Source: Exophiala sp. HKRS030 (lineage: Eukaryota; Ascomycota; Eurotiomycetes; Chaetothyriales; Herpotrichiellaceae). Taken from it: a stretch of DNA of 64,000 nt. The stretch spans positions 2,542,001 through 2,606,000 of the forward strand of contig JAHWDD010000007.1 of assembly GCA_023897205.1 (NCBI GenBank), in the 5' to 3' direction. The notes under the pieces are model-generated. The model saw nothing but the letters and a program-made list of their open reading frames with translations, made no database searches and was not told the DNA's origin. Shown here piece after piece: positions 57,872-64,000 of this stretch. Every line of letters begins with the position of its first letter. Position 1 is the stretch's first letter. A program made the position numbers and the translations under genes.

Positions 57872-58986
57872 TGATTGCAGAGGATTTGGGTCAACTCCAT
57901 CGCCATTGGATACCTTCGAAGCAGAAGGGTGTACTGTAAACAACCTCTTTCCAAGGTGGTACATGCCCCGATCTCGCCTTCGACTCTCTCATAGTCGATA
58001 CTTCTACAACGTCTGCGTAGGGAAGGCTGTCGATCTACGAGCACCCGGGTGCTCACAGAGATGCCGGAGTACTTCCTGTGTAGTACTACATTTGCTCCAC
58101 ATTAAACGGTTTGGATATTACCGCCGCGAAGATGAGCCTCATGGACTTGTGTCTTTTCAGCGTTTCCCCATATGGAACATCTTTACTTCCCACACGAAGC
58201 GACCGTCCCGAGTTTTGAAATTGTTTTCAGCCTACCTCCCCAGCGTCCCATCATGAATGTCTCAATATCGTTGGCTAGATTCAAACACGCGTGGGAGAAT
58301 CTACACGATCCAGCCATAGCAAAATTCAGCTGACGACTGGCTCGACTTAGGAAGCAGCCTGGTCGGCTAACCCTTGGAGCCCATAGCGGTACACAGGAAA
58401 TGAGGCTACTTATGTGGCTGCAAACCTAATACGGGTTCAGTAATTGTATTCGGCCTCTGATCACTGATGCGACTAGTGATCCGTGGGTTACCTTCACTTG
58501 CTGGAACCCAGGTCCACCCGGCTTAGAAGTCACATCTGTAGGTCAGATATGAGGGCCGACCGAGCTCTGGCGCATTTACACAAACAAGGCCTGATCCCAG
58601 TGTCTAAGTGGAACACGTTACGCCACATCGAATCCTGCACGATCGCCCACTGGTCCCTCTGGTCCTTGGGATTTTGTGCCTTGCCATGCCGACAGACATA
58701 CTTCGTGATGAAGTGCTCTTTTGAGCATTCTACCTAGGACGCTAGGACTATCGAAATCTAGGTCAACATACCCAAAGTTTAGCTTTTCGACGGGTTTCTG
58801 TTGATGAGGCTGAAATATCACGAGAGTGGAGTCTATTAAACCATGTACTTAACACACTCTCTGTACTCTCAACAGCCTGTCCTTTCCATTTCTTCAACTC
58901 CTTCTCAACGAAATTCATTCCAAAAAATCCTGAAACCCTCACGAAAGAGCAGTGTCTAAGGCAACGAGTTGCAGACTTTTGTGGAA
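57872..58986. other. 1.1-kb intergenic stretch
   Basis: UPF3 3' flank on the left and promoter of the following gene on the right. No gene is recognised. Confidence 0.4.
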
Positions 58987-59682
58987 ATGGCTTCGATACA
59001 GCTACCACACCTGCTGCCACTCCTTCTGCTACTCCAGGTGGTCACCAGCCAAACCAGCTACGACTACTGTGAGCTGTTGGTCGATGTGATCTCGTACTGC
59101 GAAGCGGCGACGACCAACTTCGACTCCCTTCCTGTGACCAAGCAGGCATCTTGCTATTGCGGGACTGCACTTGGAACGATCACCTGGGGACCTGCGAGCT
59201 TCGAAACTTTGGCTGCCGCGTGTGCCAGCCAGTATGCTACGCTCGATGTCACTATTGCAAGTGATGCGCTTGTGCTCGAGGGATTCTGTACCGCCGGCGG
59301 TGTGGTGGTGTCTCCAACAAGCACGGCCTCACAGACACTCATTCAGTCTACAGCGATCAGTGGAGCGACGGCAACGCAACAAAGTTCGGTACGTGATCTT
59401 GGTTCAAGTTTTCTTCCCCATGAACTTGACAATTGATGGGTGTGATTTTAGCCAAACACTCTCGCTAGTGCAACAAGCACACCTACCACGCGAACCCCGA
59501 TTGCTTCCTCACCTACGTCGAGTTCTCCTGGTACTGTGGTGAGTGTAGTCACCGTGACGACAGCACCGGCTTCGACATCGAGCAAGAATGGCGCCAGGGG
59601 AGTGCCCTGTCCTGCGATGAATGCCGGAGGCCTTGAACTAGCTGTGGGAGCGGTGGCTTTGGGTGGTTATCTCTGGGCTTAG
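58987..59682 (+). CDS. Predicted GPI-anchored six-cysteine surface protein
   Basis: Two exons (58987-59388, 59452-59682; donor GTACGT, acceptor TTTTAG) encode 210 aa. A strongly hydrophobic signal peptide (about 1-21) is followed by a small domain with six cysteines (28, 38, 56, 58, 79, 101) including a CYC pair, then a Ser/Thr-rich stalk (about 108-180) suited to O-mannosylation. The C-terminus, LELAVGAVALGGYLWA after small residues (NAGG), fits a GPI-anchor signal. One more cysteine (GVPCPAM) lies just before it. The Cys pattern resembles but does not match CFEM. It is probably a cell-wall or plasma-membrane surface protein of unknown role. The ATG at 58987 gives the signal peptide directly. 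Confidence 0.8.
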
Positions 59683-60623
59683 TTAGTTTCGCGATGCCGG
59701 CAAGGCACTCGGGTTTGAGAGACATTGGAATGTGCTAGTTTAAGGGACCATTTCGTGGTTGATGTAGTGAGCAATACACTGGGCTCTTGTCGAGACGTGA
59801 GGAATCTTAATGTGACGAGTAATCATCGACGACCCCTTCATGCTTTGCCATCCTACAACACCTCCCGCATCCATCTAGTCATCGAATGAGGCTGCATTGG
59901 AGCCGACTGTATCGGGACAGCACCCTGGCCTCCTTGTGGATCCCCAATTCCCCATCTCGTATTCAAGCGCCAGGTTCTCAAACTCTAAGAGCAAAGGAAT
60001 ACGATGCTCGCCCCTAATCCGGTATGGACATGGCCCCCAAAAGAGGTTTGGCTTAAATCAAGCTACGGTACTCGTGGGACTCTCTGCAGGAGAAGTGCCG
60101 CGTCATCGCTATGCCAGCTGTAAACCGTGATTTTGCGGCAGAAATAAGCGTTTTTATCCTCAGCTAAGAGTTGGTCTTCGGAAAGCTTGGCTACTCTGTG
60201 CCCCAGATGTCCAAAGTAGGCGAGCGATTCACGGACTAAATAGAACTATTCAATGCAGCCTGGGCAAGAGGGTGTGCAGGATTGACGTATCAGAGCGCGA
60301 TTTTGACGGATTGCAGGGGAGACATGTCTCAGTGTCAGTAGGACCTGTGTGTATTTCCGCGCCCCCTCTCCCCCTTCCTGACTTTGGAACCAGGTCTTCG
60401 GTTCGTTGCAACGGACCGACACGTGTGGGAAGAATGAATTGTCTTGCCTCGCCTCGCATCGCCCCGCCTCGTCCCCTCGTCTCGAACTCCACAGCAGTGA
60501 TAATCTCGATCAGAATTCCATTTTCAAGCTATCGATCGTGGCGACTAAGCTACGTTAGACAGCTCAGCCTGACAAGGTGGAATTGCTGGGGTACGATCTG
60601 AGGAGATCTGAACTCTATCTCAG
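59683..60623. other. Convergent intergenic region
   Basis: 3' flanks of two convergent genes; no gene recognised. Confidence 0.4.
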
Positions 60624-62183
60624 TCATCTCGCTCCTGGGGTGTCTTTCAGTTCGTATCCTGGCGTCACACCTACGCCCGAGTGAGCAGGAGATATCGCCA
60701 CCGAATTGCCGCTCTTGCCGTCTCCCACGGACTGTTGGGCCATGGTATTCAGGAGCATGGGACGGTTCTCGAGTTCCTCCCCTCCCGGCTTGAGGTACAG
60801 ATACCGGTAGTCGTAGGAAGGGGTCAGGTTCCAGTTTTTGAGGCTAGAATGTGTCAACTGGCGCTCAGACTCGGTGGTCGAAATCACGGCCTGCTGCATC
60901 CAGTCGAGAAGGCCGTTCGGAGTGTTGGTGGCCACGAGTTTGTAGCGCACGGTCTCCTGTCGTTGCGACTGTCTCAGTAACACCCACAAGACGCCCAAGT
61001 ATGCGATCAGTCCGAGGGTACACAGAGTGACAATTACAAAGGTGAAAATCGTGCCGGCAGGAATCTTGGTCCTGGTCGCAAGGCAGCCCTGGCTGGGATC
61101 GGTGATGTTTGGCGCGGGCACGTTATAGCCTGCTTGGTATGCGGCTCCCATCATGACCACGCCATCGAGGAGGGAGGCTAGCGGGACTCCTGGGTCGGCC
61201 ATCAGCGGGCCTTGACCACTGGAGTATTGGTAGATGTCTGCCGCAGCGTTACTGCACAGGTCCTGGAGTGTGGTCAGGGCCTGAATCTTCCCAAGGATGT
61301 ATTGGAGATTTGCAGGAGCGTCGAGTTTGCATAGATACGGACGCATAATCTTGGGCACCGAGGGACTTGAGGACATGTCCACGGCGGCGCGGACATCCCA
61401 TGGAAAATCGAGAGGGCTCGAAATAATCTCATCCGCGGTCTTGCCGCTTAGCAGAGCCTGGCTCCAGTCTCCGACCGAAGTTGAGAGGACGACAAAGTTG
61501 AAGTACAGATTGTTCCCGATCCAGTTCGCCTGACAATGTGTCGAGTTCCCGAAGAGAAAGTTGCGAGATGTGAGATCTTCAATTATCAATGTTGGATCTT
61601 CTGATGCCGCGTATTGAACGTCATCACCGCCTCTCCCACAAGTCCACCGCCCTTGAATATCCTGAGCGTCGGCACGGAATTTGAGATCTTCATTCGCTTT
61701 GCCGAAAATGCCAGTTAATCCTCCATTGGATTGACTGGTGAATGTGGCTCGAGTGATGGTGTCCCATAGTGCTCCTATCGGAGCTGGTGCGTAAGGTCCA
61801 TAATCGCTTGTGTCGTTTCTAAGGACGAAATAGTGGCCCGTCGCATCAAAAGGGCATCTGTCCACGACGTCGACCGATACCACGGTTGCGCTCACGACGA
61901 AATCAGCCGCAACCCACATAAGCCCTGTCAGTATCATGAACACGCCCAATACTCCGGCGGGGCTGCGTCGAACGGAATAGATGACATAGGCAGCGCTTAG
62001 TCCTCGAAGCCATCCTGTAGTGTCCGTCGCATTAATCGTATTTTTGTGCATCAATTGAAGTTGGGATCTTTTACGGCAGCATTGATCTCCGATGAATCCC
62101 AATAGCACGAATGTTATATTGAAATAGATCCGGAGTACAAGACGTACGTACGGACTTGATGCGTCGAGCAAGATCTGAGTCAT
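60624..62183 (-). CDS. Fungal membrane protein with large ectodomain, unknown
   Basis: Single-exon gene of 519 aa. Hydrophobic segments lie near residues 13-35 (LVLRIYFNITFVLLGFIGD), 76-103 (AGVLGVFMILTGLMWVAADFV) and 378-405 (TIFTFVIVTLCTLGLIAYLG). Between the second and third is a domain of about 270 residues with several cysteines and N-glycosylation sites (NDTS, NSTH, NITD), so it is likely extracellular or lumenal. The C-terminal tail (about 110 residues) is cytosolic and hydrophilic. Such three-span proteins with a large ectodomain are widespread, uncharacterised fungal proteins; no enzyme motif is seen. The ATG at 62183 is the first in the frame, but an upstream exon cannot be excluded. 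Confidence 0.75.
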   Translation of the reverse strand: MTQILLDASSPYVRLVLRIYFNITFVLLGFIGDQCCRKRSQLQLMHKNTINATDTTGWLRGLSAAYVIYSVRRSPAGVLGVFMILTGLMWVAADFVVSATVVSVDVVDRCPFDATGHYFVLRNDTSDYGPYAPAPIGALWDTITRATFTSQSNGGLTGIFGKANEDLKFRADAQDIQGRWTCGRGGDDVQYAASEDPTLIIEDLTSRNFLFGNSTHCQANWIGNNLYFNFVVLSTSVGDWSQALLSGKTADEIISSPLDFPWDVRAAVDMSSSPSVPKIMRPYLCKLDAPANLQYILGKIQALTTLQDLCSNAAADIYQYSSGQGPLMADPGVPLASLLDGVVMMGAAYQAGYNVPAPNITDPSQGCLATRTKIPAGTIFTFVIVTLCTLGLIAYLGVLWVLLRQSQRQETVRYKLVATNTPNGLLDWMQQAVISTTESERQLTHSSLKNWNLTPSYDYRYLYLKPGGEELENRPMLLNTMAQQSVGDGKSGNSVAISPAHSGVGVTPGYELKDTPGAR

Positions 62184-63298
62184 GGTATTTGCGTGTTATA
62201 ATCGTCAAAATGGTGTCCACGCTTCGAAAGGATGCTGAATATACAGCTCGTGTCGAGCATGGTATCGATGGCAGTTTCTGTTTTCCTTGCAAAGGTTCTC
62301 GGACACAATACGGTAGACATGGGCCACACCCCAGACGGTGCCACTTATCATTTAGTGCCAAAGCCATTGCTGAGCTGAAGCACCTTGGGCCCACTTATGT
62401 ACCATGTCGGTTCCGGCACAGAAAGGCATCTTGAAATGACTTGTCCTTGTGAGCTTTCCGATGCCTGCCTCTCCCCTAGCCATTGTGGCCGCCAAAGACC
62501 GAATGCGAAAACTCTGTCTCGTTCTGGTCGCCTTTTGGCCTGCATCACAGGCAGGGTTCTGCAGAGGCTCTCCATAGGCACCACAGTATGAAGAAACAAA
62601 CCTAGATTTCGTCCAGTCGTTTGTCGTCCTCCGGTTCCATGTCGTATGATGGCTCAAAGTTCAAAACAATCTCCAGGAACAGGTGAGCAAGCGAGCCAAG
62701 GGAAGGAGGGATCGCACTGGCATACTGCTGGTTGGCAACAACCACTTTGTGATGTGTCGAACCGGAAGTGGAAGCCAAACTCTGATGTCTGCCATCCATA
62801 GGTCATATTTTGTCGGGCGGCAAGGTTGAAGAACTAGTTGTATGGTTCATTTCATCGGCCCCATGTGTCCCAGACTCAACTACCTTCTGCCTAGTCAATC
62901 ACAAGTTTGGCACTCTTTCCTATCTACTGGCGCACCGAGCAGCTTCCCATCCTACCCACCTCGTGTCCCTCATAGACTCCTCTAGAGCCTCATCCCTTCT
63001 GGAGTAGATGCCCACCTCACGTGATATCAGAAAACTAATATTAGCCGAGAATCTTCCGCAAGGCCTTGGCGAAGGACGCATGTACTCCGTACCTCGTAGG
63101 TACTCCAGTCACTGTCGTGTTTGGTACAGACTGTCTGATTCTTGACGCTGAGGTCGCGTAGATTGGCAGGCTATTGCACAAGTTACACAAGCAGGAGCTG
63201 GTGACCAGTTTCACTATCGTTTACGAGGAGCGGTTTGGCGCACGATGACCGAAGGGTATTTACTCTAAGCATCTTCTATTTCACTCCTTGCCTAGTAG
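62184..63298. other. 1.1-kb intergenic stretch
   Basis: Promoter of the minus-strand membrane protein and possibly upstream exon(s) of the next gene. A TACTCCGTA motif lies at 63083. No gene is recognised. Confidence 0.35.
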
Positions 63299-63872
63299 GA
63301 ATGTCCGACAAAATCAAGACGAGTCGTTCTTCATTTCAATGCGGATTACGAACTTGAAGAAGCACCTATCCTTGAAACGTACTTCACAGAATTTGGCCCA
63401 CAGCCCGAAGGTGATTTTTACCCTCATCTACTGGCTCCGAACGAATCATCCAGAATGTACATCATCCTCGAAGTGCATTGCAACACGGTCCCGCAAGTCT
63501 ACCTTGAAGGATTCAAAATCAAAAGGAATGACAAGTTGTATTTATCCCGGCCGTATGAGAAGGTGTCTCTAACCGTTAATGCAAGTCATTTCATCAGACT
63601 CGGCACAGATTCATGCGACTATGCTCGCTCTCGGTGAAGAGGCCTTTCGTGGAGCACTGACCGACATCAATCTGACGAATTTGCCGGAGTGTCTCCGGTC
63701 CAGATGGGGTAGCCCTCCGGAAGACTGGTGTCTTGAGCATCTAGGGACAATTGCAAGTCTCGTAGCTTTCCCGTTGGAGGGACTACTTTACGTTTTGGAC
63801 GTGCTTCGCTGTCAGGGCATCGAAGAGAGAGAGAGAGAGAGAGACCGCGTTCACGATGCTGAGAGTGAGTGA
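63299..63872 (+). CDS. Unrecognised gene, 5' end uncertain
   Basis: A frame open from 63299 gives protein-like sequence (VVLHFNADYELEEAPILETY, then MYIILEVHCNTVPQVYLEGF). Splicing of a 46-nt intron (63563-63608, GTGTCT...GCACAG) after RPYEK joins it in frame to IHATMLALGEEAFRGALTD and on to a stop at 63872. The end is coded by a GA repeat (ERERERD). There is no ATG in the frame before 63455, so an upstream exon (a CTAGTAG acceptor ends at 63298) or a frameshift after ATG 63301 must be assumed. No family is recognised. It could also be a pseudogene fragment. Confidence 0.35.
63825..63844 (+). repeat. (GA)n microsatellite
   Basis: Ten GA dinucleotides, inside the open frame of the last gene, coding for alternating Glu and Arg. 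Confidence 0.85.
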
Positions 63873-64000
63873 GGTATGTGGGTTGCATCTGAGCTCTTCT
63901 CGGCTTTGACTCGTCTGTTGTCGCCGAGATTCGAGACTGGAATGTTGCCCGGACGAAAAGCGAATTACGAACCACGTTGTTCCATTTCCCAGGAGTAATC

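Noticed and set aside
1..64000. CRISPR arrays, bacterial operons, ribosome binding sites, rRNA genes
   Set aside because: The window is eukaryotic with spliced genes; no direct-repeat arrays or rRNA signatures were seen.

Overview
The window looks like nuclear DNA of a filamentous ascomycete (Pezizomycotina). Genes are far apart, introns are few and short (46-105 nt, GT-AG with CTAAC-like branch sites, plus two apparent GC-AG introns), and several proteins have their filamentous-fungal form: Atg18, Mlh1, an NADPH-cytochrome P450 reductase ending in DVWS, a Tao3/PAG1 scaffold, Upf3 with a C-terminal RRM and RGG tail, and a Sit4 phosphatase with a long internal insert. The order or genus cannot be fixed from what is visible.

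Layout. 0.9-20.2 kb is a housekeeping block: ATG18 (-) and MLH1 (+) share a 0.7 kb divergent promoter; cytochrome P450 reductase (-) and the 8 kb TAO3/PAG1 gene (+) share a 2.9 kb promoter region with a strong G-quadruplex motif. 20.2-34 kb is gene-poor and accessory in character: a small secreted CFEM-like protein, a 216-bp TA-flanked element with perfect 34-bp terminal inverted repeats, relic coding fragments, an acyltransferase-3 membrane enzyme, a GT32 glycosyltransferase and an unrecognised type II membrane protein. 36-57.9 kb is again housekeeping: Ybp2/Alf4-like protein, eIF2-alpha kinase, tRNA-Val(AAC), a cinnamyl-alcohol-type ADH, a long disordered protein, a soluble twin-ABC ATPase, Sit4-like phosphatase and UPF3. 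58.9-64 kb has a GPI-anchored cysteine-rich protein, a large-ectodomain membrane protein and an unrecognised gene at the edge.

Most neighbours work in unrelated core processes (autophagy, mismatch repair, sterol/P450 electron supply, polarity, stress translation control, mRNA surveillance). The one stretch that may be functionally grouped is 27.4-35.4 kb, where an acyltransferase, a GT32 enzyme and an uncharacterised type II membrane protein suggest surface or Golgi glycan modification.

The most striking cross-cutting observation is that four otherwise intact genes (34.0, 36.0, 43.3 and 46.9 kb) are each broken by what looks like the loss of one base in a short C-run on the coding strand. 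The shared signature points to a consensus-sequence error more than to four independent pseudogenes. The most biologically interesting items are the inverted-repeat element sitting in coding-like sequence, the six-cysteine CFEM variant with a KR site before a Trp/Pro/Gly tail, and the possible glycan trio.
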